Below, one piece after another: positions 24,686-34,125 of a stretch of DNA of 64,000 bases. The translations under genes and the position numbers were made by a program. A model generated the notes under the pieces. It saw only the letters and a list, made by a program, of their open reading frames with translations, did not search any database and was not told the DNA's origin. How positions within the stretch are numbered: position 1 is the stretch's first letter; each line of letters begins with the position of its first letter. The stretch spans positions 1,948,501-2,012,500 of the forward strand of contig NZ_CP044125.1 of NCBI RefSeq assembly GCF_016864575.1, in the 5' to 3' direction. This DNA is from Rhizobium sp. BG4 (GTDB taxonomy: Bacteria; Pseudomonadota; Alphaproteobacteria; Rhizobiales; Rhizobiaceae).

Positions 24686-25750
24686 ATGACCCTGACGAGC
24701 GCCAAAGCCTCGCCCTGGTGGACGCCTGATGTTCATGCGGATCGCCGCCCGTTCCTGATCGGGCGCAATGCGATCCAGGCGGCTCTGCGTCTTTACTTTG
24801 CCAAGGAAGACTTCATCGAAGTCGATACATCGGCTCTACAGGTCTCCCCCGGCAACGAGGCGCATCTTCATGCCTTCGCGACCGAAGCGCTGACGACCGA
24901 CGGGCAGTCCGCACCCTTCTATCTGCACACGTCGCCGGAATTCGCCTGCAAGAAGCTGCTCTCGGCCGGCGAGCAGCGCATTGCCTGTTTCGCGCATGTC
25001 TATCGCAACCGCGAGCGCGGGCCGCTGCACCACCCTGAATTCACCATGCTGGAATGGTACCGGGCGGGCGAGAGCTACGAGACGCTGATGATGGACTGCG
25101 TGCGGATGGCCGCACTCGCCGCCGAGACCGTCAAGGCATCCAAGCTCACCTATCGCGGCGCCGAGGCCGATCCCTTTGCCGGGCCGGAACGGATTTCCGT
25201 TGCCGAGGCTTTCGATCGCTACGCCGGCATCGATCTGCTCGCCTCCGTCGCCACCGATGGTTCGACCGATCGCGAGCATCTGGCGGCCGAGTTGCGCCGC
25301 AACGGCCTGCGCGTTGCAGAGGACGATGGCTGGGCCGATCTCTTCAGCCGGGCGCTGGTCGAAAAGATCGAGCCGCATCTCGGCTTCGGCCGCATCACCA
25401 TTCTCGACGAATATCCGGTTTCGGAAGCTGCATTGGCGCGACCCTCGGCCGGCGATCCCAGGGTTGCCGAGCGCTTCGAGGTCTATGCCTGCGGAGTCGA
25501 GCTCGCCAATGGTTTCGGCGAACTGACCAACGCTGCCGAGCAGCGCCGCCGTTTCGAGATCGAGATGGCCGAGAAGGCGCGCATCTATGGCGAGCGCTAT
25601 CCGCTGGACGAGGATTTTCTCGACGCGTTGCAGATCATGCCGGAGGCAAGCGGTATCGCGCTCGGCTTCGACCGGCTGGTGATGCTGGCGACGGGTGCCA
25701 CGCGCATTGATCAGGTGCTCTGGGCGCCTGTCGCGGAGTATGGCCGATGA
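24686..25750 (+). CDS. epmA: EF-P--(R)-beta-lysine ligase EpmA (PoxA/GenX)
   Basis: This is a 354-residue class II lysyl-tRNA synthetase paralogue lacking the N-terminal anticodon-binding domain. It activates (R)-beta-lysine and attaches it to EF-P Lys34. Class II motif 2 is seen in [21 protein letters not shown] (trimmed view: YRNRERG) and motif 3 in [18 protein letters not shown] 24686 ([12 protein letters not shown]) follows GCGGAGA; the frame opens 9 codons earlier. It is divergent from efp and overlaps epmB by 4 bases. Confidence 0.95.
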   Translation: MTLTSAKASPWWTPDVHADRRPFLIGRNAIQAALRLYFAKEDFIEVDTSALQVSPGNEAHLHAFATEALTTDGQSAPFYLHTSPEFACKKLLSAGEQRIACFAHVYRNRERGPLHHPEFTMLEWYRAGESYETLMMDCVRMAALAAETVKASKLTYRGAEADPFAGPERISVAEAFDRYAGIDLLASVATDGSTDREHLAAELRRNGLRVAEDDGWADLFSRALVEKIEPHLGFGRITILDEYPVSEAALARPSAGDPRVAERFEVYACGVELANGFGELTNAAEQRRRFEIEMAEKARIYGERYPLDEDFLDALQIMPEASGIALGFDRLVMLATGATRIDQVLWAPVAEYGR

Positions 25751-26799
25751 ATATCGTCCGGCCGATCAAGAGCGTCGATGACCTGTCGAGCGCCGGCCTG
25801 ATCGCCGAGGGTGACCGGCTGGCTCTCGAAGAGGTCGCGGCCCGCTATGCGATCGCGCTGACGCCTTCAGTCGCGGCGTTGATCGATCGCGATGATCCGA
25901 CCGATCCGATCGCGCGCCAGTTCGTACCTGTCGGCGACGAACTGCGGATCCTGCCGGAAGAGCGCGCCGACCCGATCGGCGATATCGCGCATAGCCCTGT
26001 CGAAGGCATCGTGCATCGCTATCCAGATCGCGTGCTGTTGAAGGCCGTGCACGTCTGCCCGGTCTATTGCCGCTTCTGCTTCCGCCGCGAGATGGTCGGC
26101 CCTCAGGGGCTGGGCACGCTGGAGCCGGAGGCGATGAAGGCCGCCTTTGATTATATCCGCCTGCACGATGAAATCTGGGAAGTCATTATGACGGGTGGTG
26201 ATCCGCTGATCCTGTCGCCGCGACGCCTCGAAGAGATCATGCGGGAACTGGCGACGATCGATCACGTCAAGATCGTCCGTTTCCATACTCGTGTTCCGGT
26301 GGTTGAGCCGCGCAAGATCGATGCGGCGCTGATTGCGGCGCTGAAGGCCAGCGGCAAGACCGTCTACGTCGCACTGCATGCGAACCACCCCCGTGAATTC
26401 ACCGACGAGGCCCGCGCTGCCTGCGCCCGCCTCGTCGATGCCGGGATCGTCATGATCAGCCAGTCGGTGCTGCTGAAGGGTGTCAACGACGATCCGGCCG
26501 TGCTTGCCGACCTGATGAAGCGGTTCGTCGAGAACCGCATCAAGCCCTACTACCTGCATCATCCGGATCTTGCCCCGGGCACCAGTCATTTCCGGCTGTC
26601 GATCGAAGAAGGGCAGAAGATCGTCGCCGCCTTGCGCGGGCGCATCTCCGGGCTCTGCCAGCCTGCCTATATTCTCGATATCCCCGGCGGTCACGGCAAG
26701 ACGGTGATCTCGGAGAGCGGGTTGCGCAAGACGGCGGACGGCTGCTTTTCGGTCTCCGATTATCGTGGCGGCGAGCACGTCTATCCGCCGGTGGGTTGA
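25747..26799 (+). CDS. epmB: EF-P lysine 2,3-aminomutase EpmB (radical SAM)
   Basis: This is a 350-residue radical-SAM, PLP-dependent enzyme that converts (S)-alpha-lysine to (R)-beta-lysine for EpmA. The iron-sulphur motif is CPVYCRFC (C-x3-C-x2-C). The chain continues with VIMTGGDPLILS and the family PYYLHHPDLAPGTSHF. The C-terminal ISGLCQPAYILDIPGGHGK is typical of the PLP-binding part of lysine aminomutases. Its start overlaps the epmA stop (ATGA). It could be taken for a free lysine 2,3-aminomutase, but the efp/epmA context argues for EpmB. Confidence 0.95.
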   Translation: MNIVRPIKSVDDLSSAGLIAEGDRLALEEVAARYAIALTPSVAALIDRDDPTDPIARQFVPVGDELRILPEERADPIGDIAHSPVEGIVHRYPDRVLLKAVHVCPVYCRFCFRREMVGPQGLGTLEPEAMKAAFDYIRLHDEIWEVIMTGGDPLILSPRRLEEIMRELATIDHVKIVRFHTRVPVVEPRKIDAALIAALKASGKTVYVALHANHPREFTDEARAACARLVDAGIVMISQSVLLKGVNDDPAVLADLMKRFVENRIKPYYLHHPDLAPGTSHFRLSIEEGQKIVAALRGRISGLCQPAYILDIPGGHGKTVISESGLRKTADGCFSVSDYRGGEHVYPPVG

Positions 26800-26863
26800 C
26801 GGTTTTGCGTTTCATTTCTGCACTGCAGGCTTGAACGCCAATTTCGGGTATTTCGGCAGATCG

Positions 26864-26893
26864 TTGCCGCAAATCGCTGAAATCAAATATAAA
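26864..26893 (+). promoter_or_regulatory. Possible sigma-70 promoter of the carrier-protein cluster
   Basis: TTGCCG (26864-26869) and TATAAA (26888-26893) are 18 bases apart inside a 256-base AT-rich gap (26800-27055) between epmB and the carrier-protein gene. The rest of the gap holds no gene I can support. No operator is recognised. Confidence 0.3.
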
Positions 26894-27055
26894 ACATCGA
26901 TCGCTTTCGAATATCCGATAAAACTTTAAGTATGAACCTTGCTCATATTTAACCAGACCAATTAGCGGAATGTTGTTTTTTCCGGCCTAAAAGAACGCTC
27001 ATGATTTAGGCGATGACTGCCTGCTCAGGATCATGACAATCTTGGAGATGCTAGG

Positions 27056-27307
27056 ATGAACACGACAATCCGCGACCTTATAGCCAAGTTCGGCAAGCTT
27101 CCGGTGGCGGTCGACCAGATCGCCGATGATGCCGATCTCTATGCGGCGGGTCTTACGTCCTTCGCCTCCGTGCAGCTGATGCTGGGCATCGAAGAAGCCT
27201 TCGACATCGAGTTCCCCGACAATCTGCTCAACCGCAAATCTTTCGCCAGCATTTCGGCGATCGAGAAGACCGTCGATCAGATCAAGGATAGCCGGAAGGT
27301 CGCCTGA
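27056..27307 (+). CDS. Acyl-carrier-protein-like phosphopantetheine carrier
   Basis: This is an 83-residue four-helix carrier protein. The attachment serine is S35 in the motif GLTSFASV, a divergent form of the usual GxDSL in which Thr replaces Asp and Phe replaces Leu. Acidic helix II follows (MLGIEEAFDIEFPD). It differs from the housekeeping fatty-acid ACP. Its position, overlapping the flavoprotein gene (TGATG) and two genes before an amino acid:[carrier protein] ligase, makes it the likely acceptor of the activated amino acid. Downstream recipients are unknown. Confidence 0.9.
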   Translation: MNTTIRDLIAKFGKLPVAVDQIADDADLYAAGLTSFASVQLMLGIEEAFDIEFPDNLLNRKSFASISAIEKTVDQIKDSRKVA

Positions 27308-28488
27308 TGAACTTCCAGGTCAAGATTGCCGAAGAGAGTTTTGCGGCACGGGCCGCGCGCGTCGCCGAGATCGCTGCCAAGCACGCCGATACGGTCGATG
27401 CGGAAGGCCGCTTCCCGCGCGAAGCTGTCGATGCGATGAAGGCTGAGCGGTTGCTCGGCATCCAGGTCCCCCGCCATCTCGGTGGCGAGGGTGCGACGAC
27501 GACCGAAATCGCCGAACTCTGCTCCATTCTTGGCCAGGCCTGTGCCGCAAGCGCCATGGTCTTCGCCATGCATCACATCAAGCTTTCGAGCCTGGTGGAA
27601 CACGGCACTGAAAGCGAATGGCATGCAGGCTTCATGCAGCGGCTTGCTGCCGAACAGCTGCTGATCGCCTCGGCGACGACGGAAGGCGGCATCGGCGGCA
27701 ACCTGCGCAACAGCATCTGCGCCATCGAGGTCAGCGGCGGCATCTGCCGTCTCGAAAAGGACGCGACCGTCATCTCCTATGGCTCGCATGCCGATGCGAT
27801 CCTGATTACCTCGCGCAGCAATCCGGAAGCCGCTTCCTCCGACCAGGTTCTGACGGCCTTCACCAAAGATCAGTACACGATCGAGCGGACCCATGTCTGG
27901 AACACGCTCGGCATGCGCGGCACCTGCTCGGACGGGTTCCTGTTCAAGGGCGAGGCGCCGGCGGTCCAGATCCTGCCGAAGCCGTTTGCCGAGATCGCGG
28001 CGCAGTCGATGCTTGCCTCCTCGCACCTCCTCTGGAGCGGCGTCTGGTATGGTATCGCCGTCGATGCTGTCTCGCGCGCTCAATCCTTCGTGCGTGCTGC
28101 TGCGCGCAAATCTCCCGGCGCCCCGCCCCCAGGCGCGCTGCGGCTCGCGGAAGTTTCCAACCTTCTGCAGATGGTCAAGTCCAATGTCGTTGCGGGCCTG
28201 AAGGCCTATGAGGACGCCAAGGCCGATCCCGACAAGCTGTCGTCGATGGGCTTTGCCGTTGCCATGAACAACGTGAAGATCGCCTCGTCGGAAACGATCC
28301 TCGAGATCGTCAACCACGTCATGCTGATCTGCGGCATCATGGGCTACAAGAATGGCACGCCCTTCAGCGTCGGCCGCCATCTGCGAGACGCGCATTCCGC
28401 GCAGCTCATGATCTCGAATGACCGCATCCTCGGCAACACGTCGAGCATGCTTCTCGTCCACAAGCAGGACACTAGCCTACTGGGGTGA
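27307..28488 (+). CDS. Acyl-CoA dehydrogenase-like flavoprotein of the carrier-protein cluster
   Basis: This is a 393-residue FAD-dependent member of the acyl-CoA dehydrogenase superfamily: N-terminal helical domain (1-120), beta domain with [17 protein letters not shown] (about 117-230) and C-terminal helical bundle with [20 protein letters not shown]. Its genomic coupling with a carrier protein and an aminoacyl-carrier ligase suggests it oxidises a carrier-tethered aminoacyl group rather than a fatty acyl-CoA, as comparable enzymes do in prolyl- and aminoacyl-carrier chemistry. That substrate is inference. It overlaps the carrier gene by 1 base. Confidence 0.88.
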   Translation: MNFQVKIAEESFAARAARVAEIAAKHADTVDAEGRFPREAVDAMKAERLLGIQVPRHLGGEGATTTEIAELCSILGQACAASAMVFAMHHIKLSSLVEHGTESEWHAGFMQRLAAEQLLIASATTEGGIGGNLRNSICAIEVSGGICRLEKDATVISYGSHADAILITSRSNPEAASSDQVLTAFTKDQYTIERTHVWNTLGMRGTCSDGFLFKGEAPAVQILPKPFAEIAAQSMLASSHLLWSGVWYGIAVDAVSRAQSFVRAAARKSPGAPPPGALRLAEVSNLLQMVKSNVVAGLKAYEDAKADPDKLSSMGFAVAMNNVKIASSETILEIVNHVMLICGIMGYKNGTPFSVGRHLRDAHSAQLMISNDRILGNTSSMLLVHKQDTSLLG

Positions 28489-28493
28489 CTCAC

Positions 28494-29402
28494 ATGGATA
28501 TGCAGACCTCGTTTCTGGACCGGCTTTTCGAATCCGGCCTGCTGATCGATACCGGCGTTGATGGTCTTTATGGCCGCAGCGGCCAGTTCGAAGACGTGAT
28601 CACCGCCTTCGAGCGGCTGATCGACAAGTTCGGTGGCGCCGATGGCGCGGAGGCCATGCGCTTTCCGCCGGGTATGAACCGGGCGATCTTCGAAAAGAGT
28701 GGTTACATGAAGAGCTTCCCGCAGCTGGCCGGTACCGTGCACAGCTTCTGCGGTGCCGAGCTCGATCACATGAACCTGCTGCAATGCATGGAAGTCGGCG
28801 ACGACTGGACCAAGGGCCAGGAAGCGACCGAAATCGTGCTGACGCCGGCAGCCTGCTATCCGCTCTATCCGACTGTTGCCAAGCGCGGCAATCTGCCGGC
28901 AAACGGTGGTCTCTACGATCTGCAGTCCTATTGCTTCCGCCATGAACCTTCCAAGGATCCGGCGCGCCAGCAGCTGTTCCGCATGCGCGAATATGTCTGC
29001 ATGGGCACGGAGCAGCACGTGACGGAATTCCGCCAGCGCTGGATGGATCGCGGCGTGGAGATGATGAAGCAGGTCGGCCTCGACGTCGTCATCGATGTCG
29101 CCAACGACCCGTTCTTCGGCCGCGCCGGCAAGATGATGGTCAACAACCAGCGTGACCAGAATCTCAAGTTCGAGCTGCTGATCCCGATCACCTCGACTGC
29201 CAATCCGACGGCCTGCATGAGCTTCAACTATCATCAGGATTCGTTTGGTCTGAAGTGGGGCCTGAACCTCGAAGACGGCAGCGTCGCGCATACGGCCTGC
29301 GTCGGCTTCGGTCTTGAACGCATCGCGCTCGCGCTCTTCCATCACCACGGTCTCGACGTGAAGGAATGGCCCGAAAACGTTCGCAAGGCGCTCTGGGGCT
29401 GA
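28494..29402 (+). CDS. Amino acid:[carrier protein] ligase (SerRS-like class II aaRS paralogue)
   Basis: This is a 302-residue protein with only the class II synthetase catalytic core, related to atypical seryl-tRNA synthetases. Motif 2 lies in [21 protein letters not shown], with a motif-3-like element [12 protein letters not shown] near the end. Cysteines in [10 protein letters not shown] and ACMSF and the motif-2 Glu would be the Cys-Glu-Cys zinc set that recognises the amino group. No tRNA-binding domain is present. Characterised homologues from Bradyrhizobium and Agrobacterium load Gly or Ala onto carrier proteins and do not charge tRNA. ATG 28494 is chosen over the GTG at 28485, which overlaps the preceding stop. 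Confidence 0.9.
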   Translation: MDMQTSFLDRLFESGLLIDTGVDGLYGRSGQFEDVITAFERLIDKFGGADGAEAMRFPPGMNRAIFEKSGYMKSFPQLAGTVHSFCGAELDHMNLLQCMEVGDDWTKGQEATEIVLTPAACYPLYPTVAKRGNLPANGGLYDLQSYCFRHEPSKDPARQQLFRMREYVCMGTEQHVTEFRQRWMDRGVEMMKQVGLDVVIDVANDPFFGRAGKMMVNNQRDQNLKFELLIPITSTANPTACMSFNYHQDSFGLKWGLNLEDGSVAHTACVGFGLERIALALFHHHGLDVKEWPENVRKALWG

Positions 29403-29410
29403 GATCTCGG

Positions 29411-30373
29411 ATGAACGCCGTCTTTCCAGCCATCCGTCCCGATGGCTACGCCAGGCATGCGCTCCATTCCAGTGAGCGCATGTGGCCTGAAACCAATTGC
29501 TACATCGATCTCTGGATCGAAGTGCTGAACGCGCTTCGCCTGCCGCCGGAAGCCATGCTCGGCTTCACGATGACGCAGGATTTCGAGGGCGATCAGTTCA
29601 CCTTCTTCAAGGTGCCGCTCGAGGATCTCGAAGCGCTGTTCGGCATCCGCGTCAGCGAGCTGGCGATTTTCGATGCGGTGGAAAGCCATATCCAGACGCA
29701 GATCGGCCGCGGCCGTCTCTGCTTGATCGAGATGGATTCCTATTTCATGCCCGATACGCAGGGCACCGTCTATCGCACCGAACACGGCAAGACGACGGTG
29801 GCGATCAACCGCCTGGACATGGCGGCAAAGCGCGTCGAATACTTCCACAATGCCGGCTTCTTCTCGCTCGAAGGCGAGGATTTCGACGGGCTGTTCCAGC
29901 TGCATCTGACCGAATCCGATGCGCCGTTCCTGCCCTATACGGAATTTGCGAAATTTCCGGCGATGCTTCCCGGCGATGCCGATATCCGCAAGGTTTCCGG
30001 CGAGCTCTTCCGCAAGCATTTTGCGCGCCGCCCTTCCACAAATCCGATCCGGGCCTTCGCTTCGGTTTTCCCGCAGCAGGTCGAGGCGGTTGCCGAGCGT
30101 CCCTTCGGCTTCTTCCACAAATATGCGTTCAACACGTTGCGCCAGTTCGGCGCCAATTTCGAGCTCGCGGCCGATCATCTTGCCTGGCTGGCGCCCGGCC
30201 GCTTCGCCGATGCCGAAGCTAGCGCGCGGCAAATTTCCGAGACTGCAAAATCGGTGCAGTTCCAGCTGGCGCGCGCCGTCATCCGCAAGAAATTCGAGCC
30301 GTTGCAGACCGCGCTTGATCCGGCTGCCGATGCATGGGATTCCATGATGGCTTCGATTTCCGAGCGGTTGTGA
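29411..30373 (+). CDS. DUF1839-family protein linked to the aminoacyl-carrier system
   Basis: This is a 320-residue soluble protein of DUF1839, a family of unknown function that I recall as regularly neighbouring amino acid:[carrier protein] ligases. Visible features are ETNCYIDLWIEVLNALRL near the N-terminus, FTFFKVPLEDLEALFGI, and a conserved-looking MDSYFMPDTQGTVYRTEHGKT with several polar and acidic residues; the first Cys-containing part could recall a transferase active site, but no known catalytic motif is clear. ATG 29411 lies 8 bases after the ligase. The likely role is transfer or processing of the carrier-bound aminoacyl group, by context only. Confidence 0.8.
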   Translation: MNAVFPAIRPDGYARHALHSSERMWPETNCYIDLWIEVLNALRLPPEAMLGFTMTQDFEGDQFTFFKVPLEDLEALFGIRVSELAIFDAVESHIQTQIGRGRLCLIEMDSYFMPDTQGTVYRTEHGKTTVAINRLDMAAKRVEYFHNAGFFSLEGEDFDGLFQLHLTESDAPFLPYTEFAKFPAMLPGDADIRKVSGELFRKHFARRPSTNPIRAFASVFPQQVEAVAERPFGFFHKYAFNTLRQFGANFELAADHLAWLAPGRFADAEASARQISETAKSVQFQLARAVIRKKFEPLQTALDPAADAWDSMMASISERL

Positions 30374-30389
30374 CACCGGAGAGTTGAGC

Positions 30390-32867
30390 ATGCGGGGGAG
30401 GTTGGCAAGCGTCGCGGCAGAGGAAGTTCTGCTTTCGGAAGGATGGAACCTCGTCCTGACCGAACCGGATGCCTATGCGACGCCGCACGATATTCCGCCG
30501 ACATCGCAGTTCATCGCCGCACCCGTGCCGGGTACGGTGGCAGCGGCACTCGAAAAGGCCGGATTGTTCGACCGCGAAAATCCGCAGCCGCTGAACACCC
30601 GCGATGCTTGGTATGTCTGCCGCCTGTTCGATGCCGAGCCGGGCGACTGGGTACTGCGGCTCGAAGGGCTGGCGACGCTCTGCCATGTCTTCGTCAACGG
30701 CAAGGAGATGCTGTTTTCGGAGAGCATGTTCACCGCACACGAGATTCCGGTGACGCTCGCTGGCGGCGATGAGCTCGCGCTTTGCTTCCGCGCCCTGGCG
30801 CCGAAGCTTGCCGAACCCGGACCGCGGGCCCGCTGGCGCCCGCAGATGATCACGCCCCCCGGTCTCAAGAATATCCGCACCACCGTGCTCGGCCACATGC
30901 CGGGCTGGTGCCCTGAAATTCATGCTGTCGGCCCCTGGCGGGCGATTTCGCTGGTGCGCGGCAGCCCGGTCTCGATCGACAATGTCTCGATCCGCGCGGT
31001 TCTCGACGAGGATGGTGCCGGGCGCCTCAGCGTGTCGCTCTATTGCGATGCCGAGGAGCCGGTGCTGCAGCTGCGCTGCGGCGAGCATGAAGCGTCCTTC
31101 GAGAAGGTTGGCGACAACCATTATTCGGCGATCCTGAAGATCCCCGACGTGACGGCCTGGTGGCCGCATACGCATGGCACGCCGCATCTCTACGATCTGA
31201 CGCTTCTCTCCGACGGGATCGCATATCCGCTCGACAAGACCGGTTTCCGGCGGATCGAGCTGGATCGGGGTGTCGATGGCGATGGTTTTGGTCTTGTCAT
31301 CAACGGCGAGCGGGTGTTCTGCCGCGGGGCGGTCTGGACGACGGCCGATATCGTGCGGCTGCCTGGAGATCGCAGCGCCTACGAGCCGTTCCTGCGGCTT
31401 GCGGCGGAAGCCGGTATGAACATGATCCGCATCGGCGGCACGATGGCCTACGAGACGCCGGAGTTTTTCGCGCTGTGCGACGAGCTCGGCCTGCTCGTCT
31501 GGCAGGACTTCATGTTCGCCAATTTCGACTATCCGCGAAACGACAAGGCTTTTGCCGGTCATGTCCATACCGAGGTCGAAGGCTTCCTGCATGGCGTTCA
31601 GGCGTCGCCGTCGCTTGCCGTGCTCTGCGGCGGCAGCGAGGTGCACCAGCAGGCGGCAATGCTCGGCCTGCCGCGCGAATTCTGGGGCGGCCCTTTCACC
31701 GACGAGGTGATTCCAGCGATTGCTTCCCGCCTGCGGCCCGATGTGCCCTATGTGCCGAACTCTCCCTATGGCGGCGCGATGCCGTTTTCGCCGAATGCAG
31801 GGGTGACCCACTATTACGGTGTCGGCGCCTATATGCGCCCGCTTGAGGACGCGCGTCGGGCGGATGTGCGTTTTGCCGCCGAGAGCCTCGCCTTCGGACA
31901 TGTTCCGCAGCAATCGACGCTGCAGCGGCATCTCGATGTTCCCGCCGTCCATAGCCCGCTCTGGAAGGCGCGAGTGCCCCGCGATCGCGGCGCTTCCTGG
32001 GATTTCGAGGATGTCCGTGATTTCTATCTCGGCCTTCTCTACGACACTGACCCGGCAAGCCTTCGCCGCGAGAACCCGGAGCGCTATCTCGAGCTCTCCC
32101 GCGCCGTCACGGGAGAGGTGCTGACCGAGACCTTTGCCGAATGGCGCCGCACCGGTTCGCGCTGCGACGGTGCGCTTGTCTGGACACTGCAGGACCTGCT
32201 CCCCGGCCCGGGCTGGGGCGTGATCGATTCCACGGGTGAGCCCAAGCCGGTCTGGCATGCGATGCGCCGTGCCTTCCAGCCGCTGCAGGTGCTGCTGACC
32301 GACGAAGGCACCAACGGGCTCGACATTCACGTCGTCAACGAGACGGCGGACGATCTAGCGGCCGAGCTCGAGATCATCTGCTTCCGTGACGGCCGGCAGC
32401 AGGCGGCGAGCGGTAGCCACAGCCTGGCGCTTGCTGCGCGCAGCAAACAGAAGATCGCCGCGACCGAGCTTTTCGGCGCATTCTTCGACACGACCTACGC
32501 CTTCCGCTTTGGGCCGCCGTCGCATGACGTCACGGTCGCGCGGCTTCGCTCCGTCGATGGCGAATTGCTGGGCGAAGCGTTTCATTTCCCGCTCGGGCGC
32601 GCCAAGGCCTGCCATGACGCCAGCATCGACGTCAGGCTCGTCGAGGATGCCGGTCATTGGGCCGTTGATCTGACGACCGATCGCTTTGCGCAGTCGGTGC
32701 ATGTCGAAGCTGCCGGTTACCGTCCGTCGGACGACTGGTTCCATCTCGCGCCGGGCATCCAGCGGCGCATTCGTTTGACGCCGATGACGGCAGACGCGGG
32801 CGAGCCTCAGGGCGAGGTGCTCTGCGCTGGAAACATGCGCCGGTTTGCCTTCAGCGCCGGTGGTTAA
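30390..32867 (+). CDS. Glycoside hydrolase family 2 protein (beta-mannosidase-like)
   Basis: This 825-residue protein has the GH2 layout: N-terminal sugar-binding jelly roll (about 15-190), immunoglobulin-like domain (about 200-290), catalytic barrel (about 295-640) and C-terminal beta domains. The acid/base Glu is probably that in CGGSEVHQQ and the nucleophile that in VRFAAESLAFG, positions matching exo-beta-mannosidases. It lacks a signal peptide, so it should act in the cytoplasm. It sits 16 bases after the DUF1839 gene and 7 before a glycosyltransferase, tying glycan chemistry to the carrier-protein operon. ATG 30390 is chosen over TTG 30384. The natural substrate is unknown. Confidence 0.85.
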   Translation: MRGRLASVAAEEVLLSEGWNLVLTEPDAYATPHDIPPTSQFIAAPVPGTVAAALEKAGLFDRENPQPLNTRDAWYVCRLFDAEPGDWVLRLEGLATLCHVFVNGKEMLFSESMFTAHEIPVTLAGGDELALCFRALAPKLAEPGPRARWRPQMITPPGLKNIRTTVLGHMPGWCPEIHAVGPWRAISLVRGSPVSIDNVSIRAVLDEDGAGRLSVSLYCDAEEPVLQLRCGEHEASFEKVGDNHYSAILKIPDVTAWWPHTHGTPHLYDLTLLSDGIAYPLDKTGFRRIELDRGVDGDGFGLVINGERVFCRGAVWTTADIVRLPGDRSAYEPFLRLAAEAGMNMIRIGGTMAYETPEFFALCDELGLLVWQDFMFANFDYPRNDKAFAGHVHTEVEGFLHGVQASPSLAVLCGGSEVHQQAAMLGLPREFWGGPFTDEVIPAIASRLRPDVPYVPNSPYGGAMPFSPNAGVTHYYGVGAYMRPLEDARRADVRFAAESLAFGHVPQQSTLQRHLDVPAVHSPLWKARVPRDRGASWDFEDVRDFYLGLLYDTDPASLRRENPERYLELSRAVTGEVLTETFAEWRRTGSRCDGALVWTLQDLLPGPGWGVIDSTGEPKPVWHAMRRAFQPLQVLLTDEGTNGLDIHVVNETADDLAAELEIICFRDGRQQAASGSHSLALAARSKQKIAATELFGAFFDTTYAFRFGPPSHDVTVARLRSVDGELLGEAFHFPLGRAKACHDASIDVRLVEDAGHWAVDLTTDRFAQSVHVEAAGYRPSDDWFHLAPGIQRRIRLTPMTADAGEPQGEVLCAGNMRRFAFSAGG

Positions 32868-32874
32868 GGACAAG

Positions 32875-34056
32875 ATGTCGATCCGATCGCTTTACCGTGC
32901 CTTTCGCTCCCATGTTCTGCAGCGGCTGATCCCGAAATCGCGTGTTGCGTTCGATCCGGCGCGTCCGGTCGAAGTCGCCGGTTATCTCTCGATGATGGCA
33001 GGTGTGGGCGAATCGGCGCGGCTCTGTGCCGACGCCCTCGTCTCGGCGGGACGGACGATTTCGCTGCGCGATGTCAGCACGCATGCTGGCGAGGGATCGT
33101 CGGTCGAGTGGACGGCGGCTGCGCAGTCTTCGGCGAAGCCCGGCACCCGCATCTGGCACCTCAATCCGCCGATGCTGCCGCGCGCCGTGCTCAGCACCGG
33201 TCTCGGCGAATTCGCGCGTGCTTACAATATCGGCTATTGGGCCTGGGAGTTGGAAGTCGTTCCCGCCGAATGGCGCAATGGTGCGCGCTATGTGAATGCC
33301 GTCTTCGTACCCTCCGAATTCACCCGCAAGGCGATCGCGCCGTTGACGTCGGCGCCCGTTATCGTCGTGCCGCATCCGGTGACAGAGAAGCCCGCTGCCG
33401 ACGGCATGCGCGCAAAGTTCGGGATCGAGGACGATGCCTTCCTCGTCAGCTTCATCTTCAGCGCGGGATCGTCTATCAACCGGAAGAACCCGCAGGCGGT
33501 GATTGACGCCTTCAAGATTTTCCAGGCGCGCTGCCCGAAGGCATTCCTGCTGATGAAGGGCAGTGGCGATCCGGCGAAGGATGCCGGATTGGCCGCGCTT
33601 TATCGCTCCGCCGAGGGCAATAGCCGGATTCGGATCGTCACCGACAAGCTGGCAAGCAGCGAGATCAACGGACTGATCCGCGATTCCGACGCCTACATCT
33701 CGCTGCACCGCTCGGAAGGCTTCGGTCTCACCGTTGCCGAGGCGATCATCCACAATACGCCTGTCGTGAGCACGGGCTGGTCGGGCACGGTGGATTTCTG
33801 CGATCCGAACAACACCTGGAACGTCGCGCCGTCGCTGATCTCCGTCGTCGATACGCATCCGGAATTTGCGGCACTTGACGGTGCGGTCTGGGCCGATCCA
33901 TCGCCTGAAATCGCCGCCGGATATCTGGCAGAAATCCATGCCGATCCGGAAGCCGCCAAGGCGAAAGCGGCGCGGGCGAAGCGTTTCCTGATCGCCTATC
34001 TCGAGGCCAATACCTACGAGAAAGCGCTGCAAACACTGGCGAGCGCTGACCGTTAA
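32875..34056 (+). CDS. Glycosyltransferase, GT4 family
   Basis: This is a 393-residue GT-B fold retaining glycosyltransferase. The donor-binding domain shows FIFSAGSSINRKNPQAVIDAF and the E-x7-E motif SEGFGLTVAEAI. The acceptor-side half includes GYWAWELEVVPAEW, typical of rhizobial polysaccharide transferases. There is no membrane segment apart from a basic N-terminus that might associate peripherally. ATG 32875 follows AAGGACAAG; the frame opens earlier inside the GH2 gene. It probably builds the glycan moved by the flippase encoded next. Donor and acceptor sugars are unknown. Confidence 0.88.
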   Translation: MSIRSLYRAFRSHVLQRLIPKSRVAFDPARPVEVAGYLSMMAGVGESARLCADALVSAGRTISLRDVSTHAGEGSSVEWTAAAQSSAKPGTRIWHLNPPMLPRAVLSTGLGEFARAYNIGYWAWELEVVPAEWRNGARYVNAVFVPSEFTRKAIAPLTSAPVIVVPHPVTEKPAADGMRAKFGIEDDAFLVSFIFSAGSSINRKNPQAVIDAFKIFQARCPKAFLLMKGSGDPAKDAGLAALYRSAEGNSRIRIVTDKLASSEINGLIRDSDAYISLHRSEGFGLTVAEAIIHNTPVVSTGWSGTVDFCDPNNTWNVAPSLISVVDTHPEFAALDGAVWADPSPEIAAGYLAEIHADPEAAKAKAARAKRFLIAYLEANTYEKALQTLASADR

Positions 34057-34125
34057 CCGAAAACTTCGGGCCTTATTTAACGGTTTCACTTTAGGAATGG
34101 CTGAGAAAGCAACGGAACGGGACTG

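Noticed and set aside
24536-24736. N-terminal extension of EF-P
   Set aside because: It would move the modified lysine away from position 34 and reads through the epmA start region.
25747-26799. Free lysine 2,3-aminomutase feeding lysine catabolism
   Set aside because: Direct overlap with epmA and divergence from efp make the EF-P modification role far more likely.
30279-32330. A 683-codon open frame on the - strand opposite the GH2 gene
   Set aside because: Antisense shadow, His/Arg-rich and without family resemblance.
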